Shown here one piece after another: positions 57,662 through 64,000 of a stretch of DNA of 64,000 nt. The notes below the pieces were generated by a model that was not told the DNA's origin, did no database searches, and saw only the letters and a list, made by a program, of their open reading frames with translations. Position numbers and translations under genes: made by a program. This DNA comes from Lachnospiraceae bacterium (GTDB taxonomy: Bacteria > Bacillota > Clostridia > Lachnospirales > Lachnospiraceae): contig JAQUYA010000001.1 in NCBI GenBank assembly GCA_028692055.1, positions 31,321 through 95,320 on the forward strand. Reading direction: 5' to 3'. Position 1 is the stretch's first letter. Each line of letters opens with the position of its first letter.

Positions 57662-57697
57662 AAAAGCGAAGAGAACATGTAAACACATGACTCTTCG
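57662..57697 (-). terminator. Strong intrinsic terminator
   Basis: CGAAGAG-CATGT-GTTT-ACATG-CTCTTCG stem (12 bp with small bulges) followed by CTTTTCC on the minus strand, downstream of the 130-residue gene. Confidence 0.84.
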
Positions 57698-57712
57698 TCC
57701 GTAAGCTAATTC

Positions 57713-58105
57713 TTATTTCTTTGTTGGTTTGAATTTCTGAAATAATCCTCTAAATGTTGTTGAGGTAAACGTTCCAGATTCTTCAAATTTAAATCCCTTT
57801 CTCATCCAGGTAGCATAGAATATCAACGGTAATATGATTCCAGCTGCTTCTGCTCCAAATCTAAAATATCTTTCTTTCGTTTGTTCTGTTAACTGTTGCT
57901 CTTTCAAAGAAGTATCAGTTTTTCGCTGTATCTCTTTTTCCTGAGCGTCGTTTACGACTTTACTCTCATCGATTTTTAATTTGTAAAGCTTCGCAATATC
58001 TTCAATTGCCGTAGATTTTTCTTCACTTCCTGTTTTTAAGGTTGTTAAATTATTGATTTCCTCCTTAATCGTTTCCTCTAATAGTCCTTTAGTTTCATCG
58101 TTCAT
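57713..58105 (-). CDS. Tail-anchored-like membrane protein
   Basis: About 130 residues from MNDETKGLLEETIKEEINNL, with GAAAGGAG upstream. Helical/coiled N-terminal 85 residues (EEKSTAIEDIAKLYKLKID), then one membrane segment (EAAGIILPLIFYATWMRKGF) and a basic tail (TFRGLFQKFKPTKK). Common in clostridial phages. Behind motif (j). Function unknown. Confidence 0.75.
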   Translation of the reverse strand: MNDETKGLLEETIKEEINNLTTLKTGSEEKSTAIEDIAKLYKLKIDESKVVNDAQEKEIQRKTDTSLKEQQLTEQTKERYFRFGAEAAGIILPLIFYATWMRKGFKFEESGTFTSTTFRGLFQKFKPTKK

Positions 58106-58140
58106 AAATCTTTCTCCTTTCAAAAATGGTTATTAGTTTC

Positions 58141-58168
58141 CATAATAGAACTTGTTTTTCTTGCGACT
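58141..58168 (-). promoter_or_regulatory. 28-nt promoter-like motif, copy (j)
   Basis: CGCA ... ACA ... TATTATG in the common spacing, 4 nt after the stop of the 67-residue gene. Confidence 0.7.
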
Positions 58169-58172
58169 TGCG

Positions 58173-58376
58173 TTATTTTTTCACGACGATCAAAGTAATT
58201 CGTTTTTTTTGATAAACCGAATTCACGTTTTCCTGCAATTCCAATAAGAATGGCTGATCATTATTTGGGTTACGTAAATCAATTACCAAAGCCCCAGACA
58301 CATTTCGACGATTGATAAAATAAGTAACGAACGCGCCCATAACGATTCCTAGAATAAATAATAGAACATATACCAT
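58173..58376 (-). CDS. Small membrane protein
   Basis: Sixty-seven residues: membrane segment YVLLFILGIVMGAFVTYFIN, then RNVSGALVIDLRNPNNDQPF, and a basic end. The VSGALVIDL block is common in short Firmicute phage proteins. Start has GGGAGGTG. Function unknown. Confidence 0.74.
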   Translation of the reverse strand: MVYVLLFILGIVMGAFVTYFINRRNVSGALVIDLRNPNNDQPFLLELQENVNSVYQKKRITLIVVKK

Positions 58377-58395
58377 TTAAATCACCTCCCTTCAA

Positions 58396-58423
58396 AAGCT
58401 AAGAGACCTTGTTATAAGTCTCT
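58396..58423 (-). terminator. Intrinsic terminator
   Basis: AGAGAC-TTATAACAAG-GTCTCT stem followed by TAGCTTTTG on the minus strand, between the 84- and 67-residue genes. Confidence 0.66.
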
Positions 58424-58433
58424 TTACTTTTCT

Positions 58434-58688
58434 TTAAACCGCTACATCAAACGTACATAACGCTGGAAATTGTTTTTGCAATATTGCTTGTATGTTCGCA
58501 TATGCTTTTCTATTCGCTCTAAATTTTACTGCTAACATAGTTGGATGCTGTTTATCTATCGGTTCACAATTATTTTTGTGAAACAATGGTTTTGTCACCA
58601 TCTCTACTACACCTACAATATTATTCACAACGTTTATATCGCTTCCGTCCATAATTACAATTGCATAATCTTTTTTTAATCCAATCAT
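58434..58688 (-). CDS. Small phage protein
   Basis: Eighty-four residues: KDYAIVIMDGSDINVVNNIV, KQHPTMLAVKFRANRKAYAN, LQKQFPALCTFDVAV. Alternating beta-alpha, soluble. Start has GGAGGAC. Single-gene unit between motif (k) and a terminator. Function unknown. Confidence 0.7.
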   Translation of the reverse strand: MIGLKKDYAIVIMDGSDINVVNNIVGVVEMVTKPLFHKNNCEPIDKQHPTMLAVKFRANRKAYANIQAILQKQFPALCTFDVAV

Positions 58689-58720
58689 TTATTTGTCCTC
58701 CATAATAATGTTTTTAGTTT

Positions 58721-58748
58721 CATAAAGGGGTATGTAAAATTGGCGCAA
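58721..58748 (-). promoter_or_regulatory. 28-nt promoter-like motif, copy (k)
   Basis: CGCC ... ACA ... CTTTATG in the common spacing, directly after a terminator T-run. Confidence 0.68.
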
Positions 58749-58750
58749 AA

Positions 58751-58774
58751 GAAAAGAGCCCTTGTTAGGACTCT
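58751..58774 (-). terminator. Intrinsic terminator
   Basis: GAGTCC-TAACAA-GGGCTCTTTTCTTTT on the minus strand, overlapping the stop of the 59-residue gene and running into motif (k). Confidence 0.82.
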
Positions 58775-58952
58775 AGTTCTTTGAAAATTTGTTTTTAAAT
58801 GACCATTTTAAATCATTAAATTTATTCTTTGTCTTGAAACGCAATTCTGGATTAGTAGCATATATACCCGCAACTATTGTTGCTGCAGGTACAATTATTT
58901 GCCCAATCCAAAGTCGTGCCTCTCGACTTGCTTCTATTTGCTTGTAAGTCAT
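58773..58952 (-). CDS. 59-residue membrane protein
   Basis: From MTYKQIEASREARLWIGQII, with GGAGGTG upstream; a longer frame would include motif (l). One membrane segment (IGQIIVPAATIVAGIYA) and a basic tail. Function unknown. Confidence 0.7.
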   Translation of the reverse strand: MTYKQIEASREARLWIGQIIVPAATIVAGIYATNPELRFKTKNKFNDLKWSFKNKFSKN

Positions 58953-58969
58953 TTCAAACACCTCCTTTT

Positions 58970-58997
58970 CATAAAGGGATGTGTTAATTACGCGTAT
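58970..58997 (-). promoter_or_regulatory. 28-nt promoter-like motif, copy (l)
   Basis: CGCG ... ACA ... CTTTATG in the common spacing; overlaps the last codons and stop of the first phage gene. Confidence 0.7.
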
Positions 58998-59403
58998 TAT
59001 CCAAAAGCCAAAAAAATCGTCTGTACAATTCGTAGTAAACATCTTTACAACAAGGTATATTCTTTCTCGCTCTTAAAATATCATAAGAGCATCCTTCCGT
59101 AACGCCGCTCAAAATATAACAGCCAAGCTCTGCATCTGTTTCTTGTGCTGCTTGCTCAATCATCTTGACACGTTCTGAATAATAATCTTTTGCAATAGCA
59201 CATTTTGCAGTAGGGTCTCCAGTTTCATTTGTGTTTGATATCGCTAAGAAATCTGACGGACGTTTACTCATGCCATCTAAAGATTGATACGATTTCTTCC
59301 AAATAGGATACTGTAAGCAAAAATGTTTCAATTCATAGTATCTATGCTTGTCAATCCAATATTTATTCTTTTCTGATAGTTCTGCTCTTAATACTGTACT
59401 CAT
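58984..59403 (-). CDS. First phage gene: conserved phage protein
   Basis: About 139 residues from MSTVLRAELSEKNKYWIDKH, with GAGGAG upstream. Blocks YYELKHFCLQYPIWKKSYQS, DPTAKCAIAKDYYSERVKMI, ETDAELGCYILSGVTEGCSY and YELYRRFFWLL are a recognisable clostridial phage type, possibly a transcription-related helical protein like late activators, but this is not shown. As the rightmost gene it should be among the first expressed. A candidate operator lies about 94 bp upstream. Confidence 0.76.
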   Translation of the reverse strand: MSTVLRAELSEKNKYWIDKHRYYELKHFCLQYPIWKKSYQSLDGMSKRPSDFLAISNTNETGDPTAKCAIAKDYYSERVKMIEQAAQETDAELGCYILSGVTEGCSYDILRARKNIPCCKDVYYELYRRFFWLLDNTRN

Positions 59404-59496
59404 GTTCTTTCTCCTCTGCTCTTTAAAATGTTTTTTCAAAAATCTTACCCGGGGATTTTTTGGAATTTATTTATCCTTAATCTAACAGATAAAGTG

Positions 59497-59511
59497 GTAA
59501 CCTACGTACGG
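59497..59511. promoter_or_regulatory. Candidate operator upstream of first phage gene
   Basis: GTAACCTACGTACGG, with AACC/GGTT half-sites around a palindromic TACGTA core. It matches the xis-side site (997-1011) at 13 of 15 positions. The rest of the 59,404-59,887 gap holds the host terminator described next and presumably the right attachment site; I see no gene in it. Confidence 0.45.
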
Positions 59512-59687
59512 TTTTTTAACCTAGATTAAAAATAGAACCCTAAATTTGCAAATATAGGAGCTGACATTTTCTATACTAACATGAGTAGTTATAAGAAGAA
59601 ATGAAAAATTAAGATAACTTGTATGTCTCGTTCTTAGTAATATACAAATGACTTGTTATGATTTTCCTCTCTAAATTATAAGCACAC

Positions 59688-59733
59688 AAAAAAAAAGAGC
59701 ATCAACAGTATTACCTGTCAACACTCCTATGCT
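59688..59733 (-). terminator. Host terminator near right prophage boundary
   Basis: An AGCAT/ATGCT outer stem with an inner TTGACAG / CTGTTGA pairing, then a run of eight or more T on the minus strand. It lies about 150 bp after the host membrane protein gene and probably terminates it. If so, the prophage junction is to its left. Confidence 0.6.
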
Positions 59734-59887
59734 GAACACATTTAAGACATTATTAATTCGTATATAATTCGTAAAACTCAATTTTTAATCAAACTGAAAC
59801 GTTACAACCCTTGATTTTACTGACTTTTACAGACAATAATAGCTATCATAATCAATTATAGCTATCATTGTACTATCACCTGTTCTC

Positions 59888-61888
59888 TTAATTTGGTAAA
59901 AACTCTTCTTCCTCCGGCAAAACATCTTCCAGATTATCAGCTATTCCATTATTTCCGTTTTCTCCTGTATCAGCATTATCAGCTTCGTTTCCTCCAACGT
60001 CATTTATCGGCGCATTAGGGTCAATAAACTCTGTTCCATTCGCAATGGATTGTAATCTTAACGTATATGCCAGATCATCATATGCAACAATTCCTTTTGC
60101 TTCTTCTTCTGATATACCATAGGTATCAGATAAAATTGCCAGTATCTGCTGATAAGCGGCATCAACCTCTGCACTGACCTGATATGTTGCTGCATATTCA
60201 GCGATTTTATCATGCTTCTCTACACCGGTAAATAAAGCATTTACAGCGTTTAACGTCTGTCCCAGTTTCATATCATTTTCATAGGACTCATAATATCGTT
60301 CCATTTGTAAAATGATCTTAGACTTGTTAAAAATATCTTCACTATCTGCGTCCAGATTTTTACCATAGAACAGCTCATAAGCTGTTTTATAGTCTTTAGT
60401 ATAAAACGCTTCTTTCGCCTGCTCTGCCAGTAATCTATCAGGTACAAAATTGGAAACCAGAAGAATGGCCGCCAAAATTGAGAAACATAGAATAAAAATA
60501 GAAATCACCTTTTTCTTCGGCAGCTTCTTTATTGGCTTTTCCGGTTCTGTAGATTCTTTTCTTGGCTTCTTTTCTTTCTTCGGTTTTTTTTCTTTTTTTG
60601 GTTTTTCCTTTTTCGGTTTCTTTTCTTTCTTAGGCTTTTTTTCTTTCTTGCCTTTTTTGCCTTTCACAGGTTCAACCGGTGCACCACCGCCAAGCTGTTC
60701 CAGTATTTCCAGATTTTCATCAGAAAGATGAACAGCTGTTGCCTCATCAGTGTTGCCTTCTTCTATATCTTCCGGAGATTCCAAAAGCAAATCCAGTAAC
60801 CTGGCAATTAAACCTTTTTTCTTGTCTCCGACATCCTTTTTTGCTTTCTTTTCTTTTTTACCGGATTTTTTGTTTTCCGCTTCTTCATCCTCAGCCGATT
60901 CTTCATCAGAGAAAGCAGTGATATCTTCCAGTGCATCTCCGGTATCAGAAGTCGTGCCATCATCTGCATCTTCCATTAACTTCAAAATGTCTTCATCAAG
61001 AGGCTCATTATTATCTGACTGTTTTAACAAATTATTTATTTCAGTAAGATCCTCGTCACCCATTGATTCAAACATTTTAGAGATATCATCGTCATCAGAA
61101 GAAACTTCTTCCTCTGTTTTTTCTTCTGCTTCCATTCCTGTAACATCTGCACTGTTCAAAAGTGCCTCAATATCACCTTCTGACATGTCATTTAACTGAT
61201 CCAGATCTGGTGACTCGTCTGCAACTGGTAACTCATCCGTAGCTGATAACTCATCCGTAGCTGATAACTCATCTGCAGCTACAGAATCGTCTGTAGCTAA
61301 TAATTCGTCTGTATTAGAAGCTGCTGCAAACAGAGCAGCAATATCATCATCTGACATTTTAGCATTTGGATCTTCAATAGAAGCTGTTTCTTCTTGTTTA
61401 ACTTCTTCTTGTTTAGCTTCCTCATTATTTCCATTACCACTGGACACAGAAACAAATAATGCTGCGATCTCATCCGCTGATAATTTAGCATTAGGATCAT
61501 CATAAAGTGGCTCTACAACTGTGGTCTCCGGTTCTATATGTTCTTCCGGTTCGACACTGTCTTCCGGTTCTGTATGTTCTTCCGATTCTGCATTATCTTC
61601 CGATTCTACATTATCTTTCGGTTCTGCACTATCTTCCGGTTCTGCATTGTCAGTTTCCTCTTCTACCAGCTTCATCAGATCATCTAACGAATGGTCTTCT
61701 TCCGGTTCTCTTGGCTCATTAACTGGCATACCTTCCAAATCATCTTCGTTGTCGATTTCAGAATCTGATTTCTCTGATATACTTCCCCCGTTCTTTATGG
61801 ACGCATTGAAAATACCCGAGTTCTCACTGGGTACCTCGGATTCAACTGTCTTTAATAAACTATCTAAATACTCTTCATCAGTACTCAT
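59888..61888 (-). CDS. Host membrane protein with acidic repeats and KKEKKPK region
   Basis: The 666-residue protein has a long acidic N-terminal region with repeats (DPNAKLSADEIAALFVS and DPNAKMSDDDIAALFAA; TDELSATDELSATDE; EPED units), then a lysine-rich region (about 405-445, KKEKKPKKEKKPKKE) and one membrane segment (about 460-480, VISIFILCFSILAAILLVSN). A TPR-like extracytoplasmic domain follows (AKEAFYTKDYKTAYELFYGK) and ends acidic. Chromosomal, next to cheV in this organism. Possibly scaffold-like; function unknown. The repeats may vary between strains. Confidence 0.85.
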   Translation of the reverse strand: MSTDEEYLDSLLKTVESEVPSENSGIFNASIKNGGSISEKSDSEIDNEDDLEGMPVNEPREPEEDHSLDDLMKLVEEETDNAEPEDSAEPKDNVESEDNAESEEHTEPEDSVEPEEHIEPETTVVEPLYDDPNAKLSADEIAALFVSVSSGNGNNEEAKQEEVKQEETASIEDPNAKMSDDDIAALFAAASNTDELLATDDSVAADELSATDELSATDELPVADESPDLDQLNDMSEGDIEALLNSADVTGMEAEEKTEEEVSSDDDDISKMFESMGDEDLTEINNLLKQSDNNEPLDEDILKLMEDADDGTTSDTGDALEDITAFSDEESAEDEEAENKKSGKKEKKAKKDVGDKKKGLIARLLDLLLESPEDIEEGNTDEATAVHLSDENLEILEQLGGGAPVEPVKGKKGKKEKKPKKEKKPKKEKPKKEKKPKKEKKPRKESTEPEKPIKKLPKKKVISIFILCFSILAAILLVSNFVPDRLLAEQAKEAFYTKDYKTAYELFYGKNLDADSEDIFNKSKIILQMERYYESYENDMKLGQTLNAVNALFTGVEKHDKIAEYAATYQVSAEVDAAYQQILAILSDTYGISEEEAKGIVAYDDLAYTLRLQSIANGTEFIDPNAPINDVGGNEADNADTGENGNNGIADNLEDVLPEEEEFLPN

Positions 61889-61967
61889 AAATAAGCCACC
61901 TTGTCGTATTTTATCTTACAAAATGTCAAAAAGTAAATTTATACTTATGATAACATATTCAATAAGC

Positions 61968-62771
61968 TTACACAAATCCCTTTGCCATAAATTCACAAGC
62001 ATTTTCTTGTAAACAAGTTCCTTTATCAGCTATATTTTCAGGTAGCTGAAATAACTTCTCATGTATACGGAAAAATGTTGCCTTCTTATTATAAAATGCC
62101 AGTTTTTCAAAAGGCCATCGTATAACAGATGGAAACTGTAATCCAACTCCTAATTCCAGAATACACACTTTTCGATTCATTGTAAATTGAAGCCATTTTG
62201 TATATTCCTGCCAACTATCCATATATCCCTGCTCATTATACTGCTCTCCAAAAACGGTGTTAAACACTAATGGCTTCCCACAGTCCATGCAGTACTTTTG
62301 CACTATATCCTGCATTTTTATTTCCTTTGAAAGCGCCTTTTTAAAAACAATCGACTCTTTTGCAGGAAAATCATGCAAATTCCCCATACAATTACCATCA
62401 CACTGCAGTTTTCTATGCGTTCCACAAGGTGCCGTTATTTTCTTAAAATCCCATTTTCTAATATAGTCATCTATACAAGTTGTAACCACAAAATAATTTT
62501 TATCTTTAATAAGTGAAAGTAAATTGCCATATGCAGTATTTTTAACAGAAACAAGTTTTTGATCTGCTACTACTGTTTTAAACCATGGAAGTTCCCATTC
62601 TAGTTCCGGATTCTTCCCAACTTCATTTTCTACTTCATCATACCCTTCAGCAGAAAGATAATCTTCTTTCTGCAAAGCAAATTCTTCTCCCAATCCTATT
62701 AAAATCATATCTGCTTCATTAACCGCTTCGTGAATCTGTTGACCCATCTCCAAAATGGAAAGCTTTCCCAT
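61968..62771 (-). CDS. Sir2-like NAD-binding protein
   Basis: The 267-residue protein has a Rossmann start (EADMILIGLGEEFALQKEDY), KNYFVVTTCIDDYIRKWDFK, APCGTHRKLQCDGNC and QKYCMDCGKPLVFNTVFGE (zinc-ribbon cysteines), then CILELGVGLQFPSVIRWPFE. This is the layout of the Sir2 deacylase fold, with the C-x-C zinc module and the G-V-G-L-Q-F strand, but the canonical GAG-S and TQN-D motifs are altered. Deacylase activity is uncertain. Chromosomal. Confidence 0.72.
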   Translation of the reverse strand: MGKLSILEMGQQIHEAVNEADMILIGLGEEFALQKEDYLSAEGYDEVENEVGKNPELEWELPWFKTVVADQKLVSVKNTAYGNLLSLIKDKNYFVVTTCIDDYIRKWDFKKITAPCGTHRKLQCDGNCMGNLHDFPAKESIVFKKALSKEIKMQDIVQKYCMDCGKPLVFNTVFGEQYNEQGYMDSWQEYTKWLQFTMNRKVCILELGVGLQFPSVIRWPFEKLAFYNKKATFFRIHEKLFQLPENIADKGTCLQENACEFMAKGFV

Positions 62772-62830
62772 ATTTTTCTCCCGTAAATTATTTTAAATAT
62801 AAAACAGACCTTATAAATAATTATAAAATT

Positions 62831-62854
62831 TAAGCCGGGAAAATTCCCGGCTTA
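62831..62854 (-). terminator. Intrinsic terminator after cheV
   Basis: AAGCCGGGAATTTTCCCGGCTT, a perfect 11-bp palindromic stem, followed by AAATTTTAT on the minus strand. Confidence 0.85.
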
Positions 62855-62862
62855 TTTGCTAT

Positions 62863-63765
62863 TTACTGTTTATTCATTACCAAAGAATCAATAACCTTTA
62901 CCAGATTAGCAATTTCAGGTTTGGACAACTGTGCATCTGCACCTAATGCTTCACCTTTTCTCTTCATTTCTTCATTTACCAAAGATGAGAAAATAATAAC
63001 CGGAATATCTTTTGTTTCCGGATCTTCTTTAATCAGTTTCGTAAGTCTATGCCCATCCATGATCGGCATTTCAATATCGGTAATAACACACTTCACATGC
63101 TCCGCAAGTGTTCCTTCACTCTTACATTTTAAGATCTGATCATAAGCAGCCTGTCCATTCTCGGTATGAATTAAATTATGATATCCAGCCTGTTTCAAGG
63201 ATTCTACAATCAATTTATTTAATAATACTGAGTCTTCCACGATTAAAATTGGTACATCACTTCTATGTCGCTCACCCAATTCAGAGATTTCATTAACCTT
63301 TAATCCTGTTTCAGGATTGATATCTGTAACAATTTTCTCAAAATCCAAAATAATAATCAATTTTCCGCTAATCTTGATGATACCTGTAGAAATACCTTCC
63401 TCTTCAGTAGAAATAGTGGCATCCGGCTTAATAATATCTTTCCAGGAAACACGATGAATTCCAACAACTTCATCAACATGAAAAGCAATATCTAATTTAT
63501 TAAAATTTGTTATTACGAAAAGTCCGCCCGGTTTAGATGTTCCACGTTGCAAACAGTTTTTTAAATCTATTGCCGTGATCATCGTATCACGTGGCATAAA
63601 TATACCTTCAATGCTGGGGTGTGCATTTGGTACCGGAGTAACATCCTGATAAGTAATGATTTCTCTTATCTTAGCAACATTTATACCATATGCATTACCA
63701 TCTAAAGTAAACTCAAGAACCTCCAGTTCATTTGTACCATTTTCTAATAAAATCTTAGTATCCAT
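62863..63765 (-). CDS. cheV: Chemotaxis protein CheV (CheW + receiver)
   Basis: The 300-residue protein has a CheW-like domain (about 10-155: LEFTLDGNAYGINVAKIREI, PNAHPSIEGIFMPRDTMITA, FHVDEVVGIHRVSWKDI) and a CheY-like receiver (about 170-300: VPILIVEDSVLLNKLIVESL, CVITDIEMPIMDGHRLTKLI with the phosphoacceptor Asp, VIIFSSLVNEEMKR, AQLSKPE lysine). It couples receptors to the CheA kinase and adapts signalling by phosphorylation. It marks the host as motile. Expressed from a TATAAT promoter. Confidence 0.95.
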   Translation of the reverse strand: MDTKILLENGTNELEVLEFTLDGNAYGINVAKIREIITYQDVTPVPNAHPSIEGIFMPRDTMITAIDLKNCLQRGTSKPGGLFVITNFNKLDIAFHVDEVVGIHRVSWKDIIKPDATISTEEEGISTGIIKISGKLIIILDFEKIVTDINPETGLKVNEISELGERHRSDVPILIVEDSVLLNKLIVESLKQAGYHNLIHTENGQAAYDQILKCKSEGTLAEHVKCVITDIEMPIMDGHRLTKLIKEDPETKDIPVIIFSSLVNEEMKRKGEALGADAQLSKPEIANLVKVIDSLVMNKQ

Positions 63766-63814
63766 CTGTCCACCTCACAACGTTATTACACGAAAATACT
63801 TTTCACGTGCTTTG

Positions 63815-63820
63815 ATTATA
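63815..63820 (-). promoter_or_regulatory. cheV promoter -10
   Basis: TATAAT on the minus strand with TGTGC directly upstream (extended -10 type), about 50 nt before the cheV start. A clear -35 is not seen. Confidence 0.55.
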
Positions 63821-64000
63821 GCACAAGATTGTAATAATTAACACTGAAAATGTCTAGAATTTTGAAAATTTATTGTACATTAGTCAATGATGTGACACCA
63901 ACTTATCAAAAATAAAAAGTTGATATGTTACTATGAATGTTAATCAGTGAACAGTGTATCCTGTTACACTTCATTCTTATTCCGCTTGATTACTGCTTAC

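Noticed and set aside
727..59745. AAATGTGTTCAG near the left end and its inverse near the right end as attachment cores
   Set aside because: They are in opposite orientation, and the left one is an arm of the xis-int terminator. Attachment cores must be direct repeats.
60450..61730. Plus-strand open frames opposite the host acidic/lysine-rich gene
   Set aside because: They are Phe/Ser-rich mirror images of the GAA/AAA repeats on the coding strand.
1..64000. CRISPR arrays, rRNA genes, insertion sequences
   Set aside because: No regularly spaced direct repeats with unique spacers, no rRNA-like sequence and no transposase were seen.

Overview
The window is an AT-rich stretch of a motile Firmicute chromosome, most likely Lachnospiraceae (Roseburia/Agathobacter type). 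A prophage of about 59 kb fills it from the left edge to roughly position 59,450-59,690. Host genes lie to its right: a large acidic/lysine-rich membrane protein, a Sir2-like protein and the chemotaxis coupling protein CheV. The family assignment rests on CheV, the DUF5688, DUF5662, CD1375 and DUF6353 families, and strong AGGAGG ribosome binding sites. The left prophage junction is outside the window because the integrase runs off the edge. The right attachment site should lie between the first phage gene (start 59,403) and the host terminator near 59,690-59,735.

Every phage gene I accept is on the minus strand, so the phage reads from right to left. From 59.4 to 47.7 kb is an early region of many very small genes: membrane peptides, three DUF6353 paralogues, a SleB-like hydrolase and an autonomous lipoprotein cassette. 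From 47.7 to 32.2 kb is replication and recombination: a 1354-residue helicase-primase-DNA polymerase fusion, an SSB-like protein, an SF2 helicase, a ThyX-like protein, VRR-NUC and RecB-type nucleases. At 29.4-32.1 kb sits a 904-residue protein with the DFDGD signature of RNA polymerase beta-prime/YonO/QDE-1-type enzymes and helix-turn-helix segments at both ends. From 28.6 to 19.2 kb are packaging, head and connector genes, followed by a 2617-residue tape measure and tail-tip genes. At 5.2-8.4 kb is a diversity-generating retroelement (DGR): reverse transcriptase, template repeat, variable repeat and lectin-like target. The holin/endolysin cassette and xis/int close the left end.

The strongest unexplained signal is a 28-base motif present 12 times, ungapped and always in the same orientation, just upstream of early and middle genes. 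It has invariant CGC and ACA blocks and ends in ATG. It frequently overlaps the stop codon of the preceding gene, and in several cases directly follows an intrinsic terminator, giving terminator-promoter-gene units. It does not fit sigma-70 -35/-10 spacing, so it may be read by the phage RNA polymerase-like protein or by host polymerase with a phage activator. One copy runs directly into a tRNA-like element with perfect D and T arms but no normal anticodon loop.

The DGR is well supported. The 105-bp template and variable repeats differ at 18 positions, 16 of them at template adenines, and a GC hairpin lies just beyond the variable repeat as in known DGRs. No avd gene was found. All function calls come from reading motifs by eye; no database search was possible.
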